A stretch of 64,000 nt of DNA from Oceanobacter mangrovi (GCF_019740315.1 NZ_JAHXZR010000001.1:310001-374000), one strand, 5' to 3'; positions 45,112 to 54,630 are shown, counted from the first letter of the stretch. The notes: generated by a model from the letters alone, not told the origin. Program-made: numbers and translations.

Positions 45112-45177
45112 GGTCAAACTCCTTGAAGGAAAGTCTTAATCAGTTTTTGCAAAAAAGATCGGGATCAGGCGCAGACG

Positions 45178-45723
45178 TTAGCGGGCGGGCTTGAGCATGC
45201 GTTTGAGAGTGTTATCCCGATTAATAAAATGGTGTTTCAGGGCTGCCAGCGCGTGCAGGCCAGCCATACCGATCAGTAACCAGGCCAGTACGGTGTGAAC
45301 TGTGCCAGCGATCTCTTCCTGACTACCGCGTTGTGCCAGCGTCGCCGGCACCGAGAACAGATCAAACACGTTAACGCTGCGGCCGTCGGCAGTAGAAATC
45401 AGATAACCACTGATAAACAGTGCTGCCATCACCACATAAAGCGCGATATGAGCCCAGTGAGCAGCAAGGTTTTCTACCTTACGGCTCGACAGCCCAGCCG
45501 GCACCGCATTGAACTGGCGCCAGACAAAGCGGCCCAGCAACAGCAGGAACACCAGCACGCCGATGGCTTTGTGGGTTTCCAGAGATCCGTGATACCAGCT
45601 GTCGTAGTAGGTCAGTTCAACCATGTAGAGACCGAGGCCGAACATGCCGAATATGCCGATCACCATCAGCCAGTGCAGGGCAATTGCGATCAGGCCATAA
45701 CCATGGCGGGTGTTGCTCAGCAT
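45178..45723 (-). CDS. Cytochrome b561 family protein (YceJ-like)
   Basis: 181 residues from ATG 45723, with GGAG upstream; the upstream 8 codons are unsupported. Four membrane helices, with heme-ligand histidines in ALHWLMV (helix 1), a histidine at the AHWAHIALY helix, and HALAALKHHFINRD near the end. Quinol-linked b-type cytochrome of the inner membrane. It sits with yceI, which suggests a role in periplasmic redox or lipid-quinone metabolism. Divergent from a LysR gene. Confidence 0.93.
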   Translation of the reverse strand: MLSNTRHGYGLIAIALHWLMVIGIFGMFGLGLYMVELTYYDSWYHGSLETHKAIGVLVFLLLLGRFVWRQFNAVPAGLSSRKVENLAAHWAHIALYVVMAALFISGYLISTADGRSVNVFDLFSVPATLAQRGSQEEIAGTVHTVLAWLLIGMAGLHALAALKHHFINRDNTLKRMLKPAR

Positions 45724-45854
45724 GTGGACTCCAATGGGGCTATTCAATAACGGCTAACCTTACGCAAGCTGGGTTGTGATAAAAATAGCGATAACTCGAC
45801 AATCATTGTGCAAAAATGCACAGAACTCTGTGACCTTCGGGGTGGAAAACGCTT

Positions 45855-46763
45855 ATGGCAATGGATGAATTCAGCTGGGATGACCTGCATATTGCCTATC
45901 GGGTGGCGGAAGCTGGCACCCTCAGTGCTGCTGCCGAGCGGCTGGGGCTGAATCATTCGACCCTGCTACGACGGATCAGTCGGCTGGAACAGCAGCTTGG
46001 GACACGGCTGTTTATCCGCCATCAACGGGGCTATCAACTGACCGATGCTGGCCAGTTGATGCTGGAACGGATGCAGCCGGTGGCAGATGAAATGGTGCGG
46101 CTGTTCAACGGCCTGTCGACTTACGAGTCAACGCCGTCCGGAACCCTGCGGATTTCTACCGTATCTGACTTTTCGTTGTTTTTTGCGCCTTTGTTACATG
46201 CCTTCCGGGAGGCTTATCCACAGATTCGGGTACATGTGGTGGCGACTGACGAACGGACTTCGCTGGCCAGCGGTGATGTGCATGCGGCGATTCGTATGGG
46301 TGAACAACCGACCGAGCCGGATCTGATTGCTCGCAAGCTGATGCCCTCACCGATGGACTTGTTCGCAGCCCAGTCTTATGTCGAACGTTATGGCTTGCTG
46401 CGCAACATGGCCGATGTGAATCGCCATTTCTGGGTGCTGCCATCGGGGCGTAAACGCCAGATTCCGGGAATCCGCGAGCTGGTGGACCGTATCGATCCCA
46501 GCCGGATTGTGTTTGAGAGCAACAGCTTCACGGATATCTTCTCGGCAGTTTCGGAGGGAATGGGAGTTGGTCCGGTGGGATTTTTACAGCGGGCCAGCTC
46601 AATTAACCAGGATCTGGTGCAAATCGACCTAGGGCTGCCAACGCCACAGGCGTTTATGTGGTTTGTTTATCACAAGGACATGCGTGGCAGCAGCCGGATT
46701 CGGGCGCTGCAGAATTTTATGATCGAACATCTACCCGGCAAGCTGGCCGGTTTAACGCGATAA
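45855..46763 (+). CDS. LysR-family transcriptional regulator
   Basis: 302 residues. LysR winged helix at 8-66 (AYRVAEAGTLSAAAERLGLNHSTLLRRISRLEQQLGTRLF), then a periplasmic-binding-like effector domain (GTLRISTVSDF, AAIRMGEQP, GMGVGPVGF). It is divergent from the yceJ-yceI pair with a 131-base gap, so it may regulate it. Effector unknown. Confidence 0.93.
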   Translation: MAMDEFSWDDLHIAYRVAEAGTLSAAAERLGLNHSTLLRRISRLEQQLGTRLFIRHQRGYQLTDAGQLMLERMQPVADEMVRLFNGLSTYESTPSGTLRISTVSDFSLFFAPLLHAFREAYPQIRVHVVATDERTSLASGDVHAAIRMGEQPTEPDLIARKLMPSPMDLFAAQSYVERYGLLRNMADVNRHFWVLPSGRKRQIPGIRELVDRIDPSRIVFESNSFTDIFSAVSEGMGVGPVGFLQRASSINQDLVQIDLGLPTPQAFMWFVYHKDMRGSSRIRALQNFMIEHLPGKLAGLTR

Positions 46764-46780
46764 GCCGGGTAGCAAAGAGA

Positions 46781-47380
46781 TCAAACCAGCTTGCTGGGCA
46801 GTCCCAGATGGTCAGACAGACACGGCCACGGCTGGAAAATACGGGCAATAATAGCCTGGCTGCCATTGTGGCTGGCTTGCGGCGCACCGTAGAACAGTCG
46901 TTCCGGGTGGCGACAACAAGTGACAATCAGGGATTCCAGGGTATCGGCATCCTGATGGTCGAGTATGGTCTGGACCACCACATTGGCGGTCGACGGGTCA
47001 AAATCGGTTATCGGGTTGCCGGTCTGGGCCAGATACACATCGTTCATTTCTTCGGCGATACGCAGGCCAAACCAGGCCTGGCGCAGCATCATAATGCTGC
47101 CGCTACTGTTGGCCGGAGCACACAGTTCCAGTACTGCGGCAGCCGACTGGATACGCTTGAGCAGCCGTGGTGCCTGTTCACGTAGCCGGTTTTGCAGTTG
47201 CTGGTAGTAGGCACAGTAGTCCATCAAATAGCGACACAACTTGCCTACCGCGTCGGACTCAGCTGTCTGGACGATGCGTGAGAGCTGATTGAGACGGACA
47301 GTTACCCGGGCTCCGAGGTCTTCTTGCGAGCTGATTTTGGCGTCCTGCCTGTTGAGTAACGCTACTGCCGGATCAGTCAT
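46781..47380 (-). CDS. Helical protein of unknown function (199 aa)
   Basis: AGAGG lies upstream of the ATG. The sequence is mostly helical and hydrophilic, with no signal peptide or metal motif. Segments such as LGARVTVRLNQLSRIVQTAES and CRYLMDYCAYYQQLQNRLREQ look like coiled-coil surfaces. The C-terminus contains a few Cys (TCCRHPERLF). I do not recognise a family. It stands convergent with the LysR gene, 17 bases apart. It could be a small regulatory or stress protein. Confidence 0.65.
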   Translation of the reverse strand: MTDPAVALLNRQDAKISSQEDLGARVTVRLNQLSRIVQTAESDAVGKLCRYLMDYCAYYQQLQNRLREQAPRLLKRIQSAAAVLELCAPANSSGSIMMLRQAWFGLRIAEEMNDVYLAQTGNPITDFDPSTANVVVQTILDHQDADTLESLIVTCCRHPERLFYGAPQASHNGSQAIIARIFQPWPCLSDHLGLPSKLV

Positions 47381-47480
47381 GACAACCTCTAGCTAAAAAT
47401 TTAATAAAAACAATACCTTACTTTTGATCTTTGGTTTGACTAGCAAAATTATAGTTAAGCTTGACGGTCTTGCCAGCAGG

Positions 47481-48890
47481 TCAGACAGCCGGTGCAAAAA
47501 TGTCAGGTTGCTTGTAAAGCCTTATTGTGAAAGGGATCACAAAAACACCTCTGGCCAATAAGAAGGCGTAAAAACTGAGCCACAAGCCGGTATTTTGCAG
47601 CTCCCGGGTGAACCACCACAAAGGCAGGAACACCAGTAAAGTCGCGGCCAGCATGGCATTTCGCATGGTGGCGGTAGCGCCTGCGCCAATACACAAACCG
47701 TCGAGCCAATAACTCCAGCAACCGATCAATGGCAGCCAAATGAGCCAGTGTTGATAGTCGGCCAGCACGGGTAGCAGCTGCACATTGTTGGTCAATAAAG
47801 GCCAGATTTGATCTGCACCGAGTGCGAACACCAACGTCAATAGCAGCGCCAGCGTCAGAGAATTGACACCAGTAAGCAGCAAAGTAGACCGCACCTGCAA
47901 CAGGTGGTGGTGATTGTCCGGTTCGCGGCTGCGACTGGCCAGTGACTGGCCAGTCAGGCTTTCCGCCGCATGGGCAATGCCGTCGAGGGCATTGGAGATC
48001 AACATCAGCAAGGTGATGATGAGACTGTTGGTGGCCAGAATCAGTTCACTTTGCTGGGCGCCCTGGGCGTTAAAAAATGCAAACACCAGTAACAACGTGA
48101 GCGTGCGGACAAACAGCTGGTGGTTAACCTTGATCACAGGTTTGAGTTGTTCAAAGGCCGGACGGCGCTGCCAGATCACCAGCCAATGCTGTGGCAGCAG
48201 CTGGCCCAGACGGACGTTACAAGCCTTGAGGGCAAATGCCAGCCCCAGCAGGGTGCCGCTGTAATCCGCCATCACACTGCCGAGCGCAACGCCATCCACG
48301 GTCATACCCAGGCCAAACACAAACAGCGCATCCAGACCGCCATTCACCAGGTTGGTGATGGTCATGATCAACAGCGGCACGCGGGTCTGGCCACGGCCGA
48401 TAAACCAGCCCAGCAAACCGTATTGCAGTAACACCGCCGGAATCGAATACATACGAATCGCCAGGTACTCACGCGCGCCGCTGCTGACTTCAGCGCTGGC
48501 GCCCATCCAGGGAATCACCAGCGGAAAAAGCACCGCTCCGGCCAGCATCACCAGCAAGGCCAGTGGCAGGCTCAGCCAGATAGCGTTGAACAACACCTGC
48601 TGTTGGCCTGCGTCATTATGGCTGCGCGCGGTGAGGGCGGTGGTGCCCATCCGCAGGAAACCAAAACTCCAGCACAGCAGGGTGAACAGCTGGGCGCCAA
48701 TAGCCACCGCCCCCAGATACACGGCGTCGGGCAGATGGCCAAGAATGGCGCTGTCGACCAGCCCCAACAAGGGCACTGTGATGTTGCTCAGCATCACGGG
48801 CCAGGCGATGGCCAGAATGCGACCTTGTGTCGCGCGCCAGTGGGTGGCTGGCCAGGGGGATGAAAGACGGGTCACTGGTATACTCGGCAA
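47481..48890 (-). CDS. MATE-family efflux transporter (DinF-like)
   Basis: 469 residues, about 12 helices. The first codon is a TTG without a clear ribosome site; a GTG in frame a few codons in is an alternative. ILAIAWPVMLSNITVPLLGLVDSAILG, near residue 25, is the MATE helix-1 pattern, and VNGGLDALFVFGLGM matches DinF. It exports cationic drugs or metabolites using Na+ or H+. It is divergent from the SCO gene, with its start 14 bases from the SCO ATG, so the promoters overlap. Confidence 0.88.
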   Translation of the reverse strand: MPSIPVTRLSSPWPATHWRATQGRILAIAWPVMLSNITVPLLGLVDSAILGHLPDAVYLGAVAIGAQLFTLLCWSFGFLRMGTTALTARSHNDAGQQQVLFNAIWLSLPLALLVMLAGAVLFPLVIPWMGASAEVSSGAREYLAIRMYSIPAVLLQYGLLGWFIGRGQTRVPLLIMTITNLVNGGLDALFVFGLGMTVDGVALGSVMADYSGTLLGLAFALKACNVRLGQLLPQHWLVIWQRRPAFEQLKPVIKVNHQLFVRTLTLLLVFAFFNAQGAQQSELILATNSLIITLLMLISNALDGIAHAAESLTGQSLASRSREPDNHHHLLQVRSTLLLTGVNSLTLALLLTLVFALGADQIWPLLTNNVQLLPVLADYQHWLIWLPLIGCWSYWLDGLCIGAGATATMRNAMLAATLLVFLPLWWFTRELQNTGLWLSFYAFLLARGVFVIPFTIRLYKQPDIFAPAV

Positions 48891-48904
48891 AAAAGGAGAT
48901 TAAT

Positions 48905-49558
48905 ATGAGTGGTCAGGCTGCTGACAAGTTATCGCCAACAGCCCGCAGCGGGCTGATTTTACTGGCTCTGGGTCTGCTGGTATCCCTGTCACTGGGGCTT
49001 TGGATGGGTATTAACAGCTCGCCCGTGAACTGGTTGTCGCAGCAAACCGGGGTGATGTTATACCGCACTGGCCAGCCAGTAAGTGATTTTCAGTTTATTG
49101 ACCAGTTCGGCAATAAGCGCAACCAGGCCAGCCTCAACAAGCGCTGGAAGCTGGTATTTTTTGGTTACACCTTCTGCCCGGATATTTGCCCGACCACCCT
49201 GGCCGATATGAATCGGGTGTGGAAAAAACTCACGCCAGCCGAGCGCGAGCAGCTGCAGCTGGTGTTTGTCTCAATTGACCCGGAACGCGATACCGTCGCT
49301 TCGCTGCAGCCTTATCTGAATTATTTTAACCCGGAGTTTATCGGTCTGACCGGCAACAAGGCGGCGTTGAAGACACTGGCGCTGGAGATCAATGGCTTTT
49401 ACGCCCGTGTTGATCGCGAGACCGGCCCATATCTGATGGACCACTCCGCCAACCTGATGCTGATCGATCAGCACTGGCAATATCGCGGCTACATCGAGCC
49501 ACCGTTCAGTCGTGATCGTATGCAGAGTATTCTCGAAGCTGTCATTAAACAGCCATAG
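48905..49558 (+). CDS. SCO1/SenC-family copper chaperone
   Basis: 217 residues from ATG 48905, with AGGAG at the right distance. One N-terminal membrane anchor (15-35), then a thioredoxin fold with the Cu-binding C-x-x-x-C in FCPDICPTT and a partner His in DHSANLMLID. Role: copper delivery to cytochrome c oxidase CuA or thiol-redox sensing, in the periplasm. The next two genes read in the same direction but look unrelated. Confidence 0.94.
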   Translation: MSGQAADKLSPTARSGLILLALGLLVSLSLGLWMGINSSPVNWLSQQTGVMLYRTGQPVSDFQFIDQFGNKRNQASLNKRWKLVFFGYTFCPDICPTTLADMNRVWKKLTPAEREQLQLVFVSIDPERDTVASLQPYLNYFNPEFIGLTGNKAALKTLALEINGFYARVDRETGPYLMDHSANLMLIDQHWQYRGYIEPPFSRDRMQSILEAVIKQP

Positions 49559-49591
49559 TATCGCTGGGTCTTTTTCATCAGGGATGATGCG

Positions 49592-50569
49592 ATGCCCGTT
49601 ATTCTCCGGGGGCGCGGTTCCGCGCGGCCTTTATTAATCGCTCTGCTGCCTTTGGTTGCTGTGCTGGCGGCCTTGCTGGTGGAATTCAGTCGCCACTCTG
49701 GCCTGCTTGGTGCGGCTTCGCCATTTGCTGGCTCGTTGCCGTCGTTGATCTGGATGCTGGCTGCCGGTCTCTGTTTACCCTGGTTGATAGCTGCTCGCCA
49801 TTTGTTGTCTGGCTGGTGGCTGCTGCTGGCGGTCAGTGTGCTGATCGAAGGGGTTTCGCCGCTGCTTGGCAATAATGCTTATGCCGATGGCTGGGATGTG
49901 CTGGCCCTGTTGCTGGGATTTGGCGGCTTGCTGCTGTTTCAGCGTGCGGGTCTGGTTGTGCAGCGGCAACAAGCCTCAATACCTCGGCGATTGTTATTGG
50001 CCCCGCTGTTATTGGCCCAACTTGCCTGTATCAACTTCGAGAAGTGTACCTATGACACCTGTTCCTGTGATAGCGGCGATCACTGTGATCAGGCGGTGAT
50101 ATTGAGCTGGGAAGAAATCCGTGCTGATATCGAGCCTGAGTACGGTAATACCGCGACCCTGCAAATCAGTGGCAAGTTGTACGAACTGGATGACTGGCTG
50201 GCAGTGGTGGATAACTATCGCGGTGTGCATATCTTCAGCGTTGCGGACCCGCAGAATCCACAGCGTCAGGTCTATCTGCCGATTCCCGGAGTGACCGACC
50301 TCAGCGTCAAGGACGATGTTATGTACGTCAATGCCTTCACCGATCTGGTCGCCATTGATCTGGCCACGCTGGAAGCCGGAACCTATGTGGCGGGCAGTGA
50401 GATTCGTAATCTGGATGTCTTTTCTTTCGCTGTACCAGCGGACTTTTACCAACAAGCCAACCTCTCGCAAGAGGATCGTGCCTACCGTTACAGCACCAGT
50501 AATGGCGTCTTGATTGGCTACACAAATCGTCAGGGTGACACCTGGCTGTATGGCGAAGCGGTGGAGTGA
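49592..50569 (+). CDS. Membrane protein with C-terminal propeller-like region (unknown)
   Basis: 325 residues, start at ATG 49592. The first 145 residues contain about five hydrophobic helices. The last of these, RRLLLAPLLLAQLAC, looks like a lipoprotein signal with a Cys. A Cys-rich stretch follows (CTYDTCSCDSGDHCD), then beta-strands with YELDDWLAVVDNYRGVHIFSVADPQNP, like LVIVD propeller repeats. The C-terminus abuts the next gene, a lipoprotein with the same repeats. An internal lipobox after a polytopic domain is odd: it could be a fused lipoprotein. No family was recognised with confidence. Confidence 0.6.
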   Translation: MPVILRGRGSARPLLIALLPLVAVLAALLVEFSRHSGLLGAASPFAGSLPSLIWMLAAGLCLPWLIAARHLLSGWWLLLAVSVLIEGVSPLLGNNAYADGWDVLALLLGFGGLLLFQRAGLVVQRQQASIPRRLLLAPLLLAQLACINFEKCTYDTCSCDSGDHCDQAVILSWEEIRADIEPEYGNTATLQISGKLYELDDWLAVVDNYRGVHIFSVADPQNPQRQVYLPIPGVTDLSVKDDVMYVNAFTDLVAIDLATLEAGTYVAGSEIRNLDVFSFAVPADFYQQANLSQEDRAYRYSTSNGVLIGYTNRQGDTWLYGEAVE

Positions 50570-50574
50570 CAGAC

Positions 50575-51342
50575 ATGAACAGATTGAAATTTCAGTATCT
50601 GATAGCTGTGCTGGTGACGTTCATACTGGCCGGTTGTGGTGCAGATTCCAGTGACGTTGCCAACGGTCAGGACGGCCAGTCAGGCTCAACCTCGCGCTTT
50701 ACCATCCAGCAGGGTTATCTGGTGGTGGTCGATAGCCCGTATATTCAGAGTTTCCGTATTGATAGTGAAACCGGCGCGCTCTACCCGCTGGATCAGATCG
50801 GATTTAACCGGGAGCTGCAAACCGCCCATGCCTATGGCACCCAACAGGTGTTGGTTGGCACCACCACCGGCACCCTGATCATGAACGTCAGCAGCAGTGG
50901 TGAACTGGCACTGGAAAGCTTTGTGGATCATGCCCGCAGCTGTGACCCGGTGGTGGCCGATGGCAACACCATGTATGTGACGCTGAGCAACTCTGGCACG
51001 GCTGGCAGCTGCGGCGGCAGTGAATACGATAACCACCTGCTGGTGTATGACATCACGGATATTGAACAGCCGGTATTACGTGGCACGGTGGCATTGGATC
51101 AGCCCACCGGTCTGGCGATTGACGGCGACAATTTATGGGTCTGTTACGCTGGTGGTCTGAAGCGCTTCAGCCGCGAAGGTAACTGGTCAGTGACGGAAAC
51201 CGGCGCCTTTAGTGATCTCAGCTGCAACGACATCATCATTGATGGCACGGCCTCATACCTCACCAATGACGACGGCGTGCAGCTGGTGGATCTGCAGGAC
51301 AGCACTCCAGTGGTGCTGGCGGTGATTGCGGAGGGATCCTGA
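50575..51342 (+). CDS. Propeller-like lipoprotein
   Basis: 255 residues from ATG 50575, with GGAG 9 bases upstream. Lipobox LAGC near residue 21. Mature part consists of strand-rich units with LVVVDSPYIQSFRIDSETG and LLVYDITDIEQPVLRGTVAL, LVIVD-like propeller blades. It overlaps functionally with the preceding gene: only 5 bases separate them, and both share the blade pattern. Acts on the outer envelope by inference; ligand unknown. Confidence 0.75.
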   Translation: MNRLKFQYLIAVLVTFILAGCGADSSDVANGQDGQSGSTSRFTIQQGYLVVVDSPYIQSFRIDSETGALYPLDQIGFNRELQTAHAYGTQQVLVGTTTGTLIMNVSSSGELALESFVDHARSCDPVVADGNTMYVTLSNSGTAGSCGGSEYDNHLLVYDITDIEQPVLRGTVALDQPTGLAIDGDNLWVCYAGGLKRFSREGNWSVTETGAFSDLSCNDIIIDGTASYLTNDDGVQLVDLQDSTPVVLAVIAEGS

Positions 51343-51380
51343 TCCGGTCCAGCCAGGGCAAGAGCAGCTGGGTCGTCAGC

Positions 51381-52178
51381 TCAGCTGCGCTTGACCGCCA
51401 TACTGGCAACAAACATCAATGTGGCGGCCACCACAATGCTTGGCCCGGCCGGCGTGTCCCAGAAGAACGAGGCACTGATACCGGCCAGCACTGCAATAAT
51501 GCCGGCCAGACTGGCCAGCAGCACCATTTGTGCCGGTGTGCGTGACAGGCTCCGAGCGGTCGCTGCTGGGATAATCAGCAGCGCGCTGACCAGCAAAATA
51601 CCCACAATCTTCATCGACAGGGCGACGATAATCGCCAGCATCAACACCAGCATCAGATTCAGCCGCGCCACCGGGAAACCGTCGATACTGGCCAGTTCCT
51701 GACTGATGGTGGTCGACAGCAGGCCGCGCCACTGCCAGCGAATCAGGCCAATACAAACCGCCGCAGCGATGCCGATCAGCAAGGCGTCCTGGCCGGTGAC
51801 TGCCAGCAGGTCTCCAAACAGATAACCCATCAGGTCGACTCGCACGCCTTGTGCCAGACTCAGTACCACCAGGCCAATCGCCAGCATGCTGTGGGAAATA
51901 ATGCTCAGCAGGGTGTCGGAGCTGAGGGTCTCAATGCGTTGCAGCGGGAACAGCACCAGCGCCAGCACGATTGAGCTGAGCAGCAGCGCCAGGGTCGGCT
52001 GAATGTCGGAAATAACGCCCAGAGTTATCCCCAGCAAGGCACCGTGGGCGAGGGTGTCGCCAAAAAACGCCATCCGTCGCCACACCACAAAGCTACCCAG
52101 CGGGCCGGTTACACAGGCCAGCAAGACGCCGCTGAGCAATGGCATCAGCCACCAGTAAGTCATCATCCAGTCATTCAT
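51381..52178 (-). CDS. znuB: Zinc ABC transporter permease
   Basis: 265 residues with about eight membrane helices in the ABC-3 pattern (SFVVWRRMAFFGDTLAHGALLG, SALLIIPAATARSLSR). It is last in the operon zur-znuC-znuB and 14 bases after znuC. Pairs with ZnuC and ZnuA for high-affinity zinc uptake. Confidence 0.96.
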   Translation of the reverse strand: MNDWMMTYWWLMPLLSGVLLACVTGPLGSFVVWRRMAFFGDTLAHGALLGITLGVISDIQPTLALLLSSIVLALVLFPLQRIETLSSDTLLSIISHSMLAIGLVVLSLAQGVRVDLMGYLFGDLLAVTGQDALLIGIAAAVCIGLIRWQWRGLLSTTISQELASIDGFPVARLNLMLVLMLAIIVALSMKIVGILLVSALLIIPAATARSLSRTPAQMVLLASLAGIIAVLAGISASFFWDTPAGPSIVVAATLMFVASMAVKRS

Positions 52179-52192
52179 GTCGGGCGGTTATC

Positions 52193-52990
52193 TCAGCTGT
52201 GGCTCTGATGGGTAGAGGGAGCGGCGTGGTCATGGCCATCACACTGGCATTCGGCACCGGCCTCGATATGGCCGTCGATACCGTGGTGGTGATCGTGGTG
52301 GTGAGTGTAGGGCGCAATGGGTACTGGCCGCTGGCCGAACAGTTCCAGATAGGCTTCCGAGCCGGAAACGTGATCGGGGTGGCCGGAACAGCAGATGTGG
52401 CCGTTCATGCAGATCACTTCGTCGGTGGCAGCCATCACCAGATGGAGATCGTGAGACACCATCAAGACGCCGCAGCCAAGCTCATTGCGCAGCTGTGGAA
52501 TCAGCTGATACAGCTCGCTCTGCCCCTGTACGTCGACGCCCTGCACTGGCTCGTCGAGTACCAGCAGATCCGGCTCCTGCAACAAGGCGCGGGCCAGTAA
52601 CACCCGTTGCCATTCACCACCGGAGAGATCCTGAATATCCTGATTGCGCAGCGCGCTGATGCCCAGTCGTTCGAGCCAGCTGTCGATATGACGGCGACTG
52701 CCGCCGCGAGCCAGGCTGAGAAAGCCGGTTACCGTGATCGGCAGCCGTGGTTCCAGCCGCAGTTGCTGGGGCATATAACCAATCTTCAGCCCCTTGCGAC
52801 GAATGATGGCGCCGGTGTCGGGTTTTTCCAGCCCCAGCAGCACCCGGATCAGCGTCGATTTGCCACAGCCATTGGGGCCGATCAGGGTAACGATCTGGCC
52901 AGCCTGCAGGCTCAGCGAAATATTCTGCAGCACCTGTTTATGGCGGCGTTGCAGATTGACGTTTTCGGCACGGATCAGGGCCTCAGCCAT
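52193..52990 (-). CDS. znuC: Zinc ABC transporter ATP-binding protein
   Basis: 265 residues. Walker A GPNGCGKSTL, signature LSGGEWQRVLLARAL and Walker B LLVLDEPVQGVD. The C-terminus carries an unusual His-rich tail (THHHDHHHGIDGH then CQCDGHDH), which may buffer or sense zinc in the cytoplasm. The gene starts 4 bases after the zur stop. Confidence 0.97.
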   Translation of the reverse strand: MAEALIRAENVNLQRRHKQVLQNISLSLQAGQIVTLIGPNGCGKSTLIRVLLGLEKPDTGAIIRRKGLKIGYMPQQLRLEPRLPITVTGFLSLARGGSRRHIDSWLERLGISALRNQDIQDLSGGEWQRVLLARALLQEPDLLVLDEPVQGVDVQGQSELYQLIPQLRNELGCGVLMVSHDLHLVMAATDEVICMNGHICCSGHPDHVSGSEAYLELFGQRPVPIAPYTHHHDHHHGIDGHIEAGAECQCDGHDHAAPSTHQSHS

Positions 52991-52994
52991 GGTG

Positions 52995-53480
52995 TTATTG
53001 CTCCAGCGCTTTTTGTTTGCAGCCCGGACAAATACCGGACAACTCGGTGAGTTGGTGATTAACCGTCACACCCAATAATTCTTCGACCTGACGTGACAGC
53101 GCCTGCAGCTTGTCGGCTGCCAGTTCCTGCGCCTTGCCGCATTGTTCGCAAACAAAAAAGCAGGCCGGATGCTGGTCTTCCGGGTGGTTACAGCCAACAA
53201 AGGCGTTGAGCGAATGGAGCCGATGCACCAGCCCAAGATCGAGCAGGAAATCGAGCGCCCGATAAACGGTTGGTGGTGCCGGGTTAAAGCCTTCCTGCGC
53301 CAGAATTGCCAGCAGCTCATAGGCGCCCATCGGCTTGTGGCTTTGCCAGATCAGTTCCAGAACCCGCAACCGCACTTTGGTCAAGCGGGCGCCACGTTGC
53401 TCGCACAGACTGCGGGCGCGATCGATGGCGTGATCGACACAGTGGGAATGGTTGTGCGGTTCATAAACATTCTGACTCAT
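52995..53480 (-). CDS. zur: Zinc uptake regulator, Fur family
   Basis: 161 residues. Fur-type winged helix at about 15-85 (RLTKVRLRVLELIWQS, PPTVYRALDFLLDLGLV) and a zinc-binding C-terminus with CxxC pairs (FVCEQCGKA, ICPGCKQ) plus HPEDQHPA. Sits first in the zur-znuC-znuB operon and divergent from znuA, over a 55-base region containing a candidate Zur site. Represses zinc import under zinc-replete conditions. Confidence 0.94.
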   Translation of the reverse strand: MSQNVYEPHNHSHCVDHAIDRARSLCEQRGARLTKVRLRVLELIWQSHKPMGAYELLAILAQEGFNPAPPTVYRALDFLLDLGLVHRLHSLNAFVGCNHPEDQHPACFFVCEQCGKAQELAADKLQALSRQVEELLGVTVNHQLTELSGICPGCKQKALEQ

Positions 53481-53489
53481 GTTTTACGC

Positions 53490-53515
53490 CTTGTGTTATA
53501 TTGTTGCAATTCTAT
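53490..53515. promoter_or_regulatory. Candidate Zur box between zur and znuA
   Basis: TGTTATATTGTTGCAATTC: the left half TGTTATA fits the gammaproteobacterial Zur half-site, the right half fits only weakly. Its position between the divergent zur and znuA starts is what one expects. Confidence 0.45.
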
Positions 53516-53535
53516 GTCTGACGGCTCGAGATACA

Positions 53536-54534
53536 ATGCAAAAATCGATTATTTTTACGCTCTTGCTGGCACTGTTGGGCTTCGGCTCTACTGTCGCAAG
53601 TGCTGAACAGGCTGCCAAAACGAATCCCGTCGTGGTGGCGTCACTGCATCCGCTGGCACTGATGGCTGCTTCTGTGGTGCCGACGGCACAACTCAAGATG
53701 CTGGTACCGCCTGGTATGACACCACATGACTTCAGTTTGCGACCGTCTGATATCGACATGATACAGAAAGCCGACGTCATCATCTGGACCGGCGCCGAAA
53801 GTGAGCCTTATCTGCAGGGATTCTCCAAACGCTGGCCAGAAAAACACTGGATTAACGTCTCGGCGGGCCAGGATGTTCGCCACACCGACCCACACTGGTG
53901 GTTTGACCCGGCCGCAGTGCAACAGGCCCAACACCGTCTGGCCAGCCTGCTGGGCAAGGACAGTCAGCCCTTTGATGCCCGTTTGCAGCAAGCGCTGGAT
54001 TATTCCCGAAATTTGCTGGCACCGGTACAGCAGCGCGGTTTTTTTGTGTTTCACCGCGCCTATGACCACTGGGTTGAAGCCATGCAGCTGAACCAGGTTG
54101 GGGCGTTCACCCTCAGCCCGGAACAGAAGCCGGGTTTGCGTACCCTGCAAACCATGCGACAGCAGCTGGAGCGTGGCGACGTAGTATGCGTATTCAGCGA
54201 GCCGGAATTCTCTCCGGCGATGGTTGATCGACTGGTTGACGGCATTCAGGTTGGCCGTGCCGAGTTGGATCCGATGGCGTTGCAGATTGCGCTGGCTGCT
54301 GATGGTTATCCACGCATGCTGGAAGACATGGCCCAACGGGCTGAAACCTGTCTGACGGCAGTGGCCGACAAACCGGCAACGGCGCTCGACGGCACGGTGT
54401 ACGAGTCTGGTGAAGACCCGCATCATCACCATCATGGTGCCGCAGCAGACGAGGGCGAGGATGCTGATCACCACGATGACCATGACAAAGAGCATGATGA
54501 AGACCACGACGAAGATCATCACGCCGAACACTGA
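53536..54534 (+). CDS. znuA: Zinc ABC transporter periplasmic binding protein
   Basis: 332 residues from ATG 53536, with a signal peptide 1-23 (TVASA-EQ). The longer frame to 53479 reaches into the zur start and is not used. Zinc ligands by family: H64 (TPHDFSLRP), H120 (DPHWWFDP) and H173 (FHRAYDHW). The His-rich segment usually found as a mid-protein loop is instead at the C-terminus (HHHHHGAAADEGEDADHHDD and on). Captures periplasmic zinc for ZnuBC. Confidence 0.95.
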   Translation: MQKSIIFTLLLALLGFGSTVASAEQAAKTNPVVVASLHPLALMAASVVPTAQLKMLVPPGMTPHDFSLRPSDIDMIQKADVIIWTGAESEPYLQGFSKRWPEKHWINVSAGQDVRHTDPHWWFDPAAVQQAQHRLASLLGKDSQPFDARLQQALDYSRNLLAPVQQRGFFVFHRAYDHWVEAMQLNQVGAFTLSPEQKPGLRTLQTMRQQLERGDVVCVFSEPEFSPAMVDRLVDGIQVGRAELDPMALQIALAADGYPRMLEDMAQRAETCLTAVADKPATALDGTVYESGEDPHHHHHGAAADEGEDADHHDDHDKEHDEDHDEDHHAEH

Positions 54535-54630
54535 GATGAACACCAGCGCGCTTGTCTGGCAAGCGTCGCTGGAACTTAGTCGCTGGAACTTCATAGTCAG
54601 GTCGTTAGAATGTGACCACCACATTCAGTA

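Noticed and set aside
53641-54624. 327-codon minus-strand frame over znuA
   Set aside because: Antisense to a clear ZnuA coding sequence with motifs; the product has no recognisable feature.
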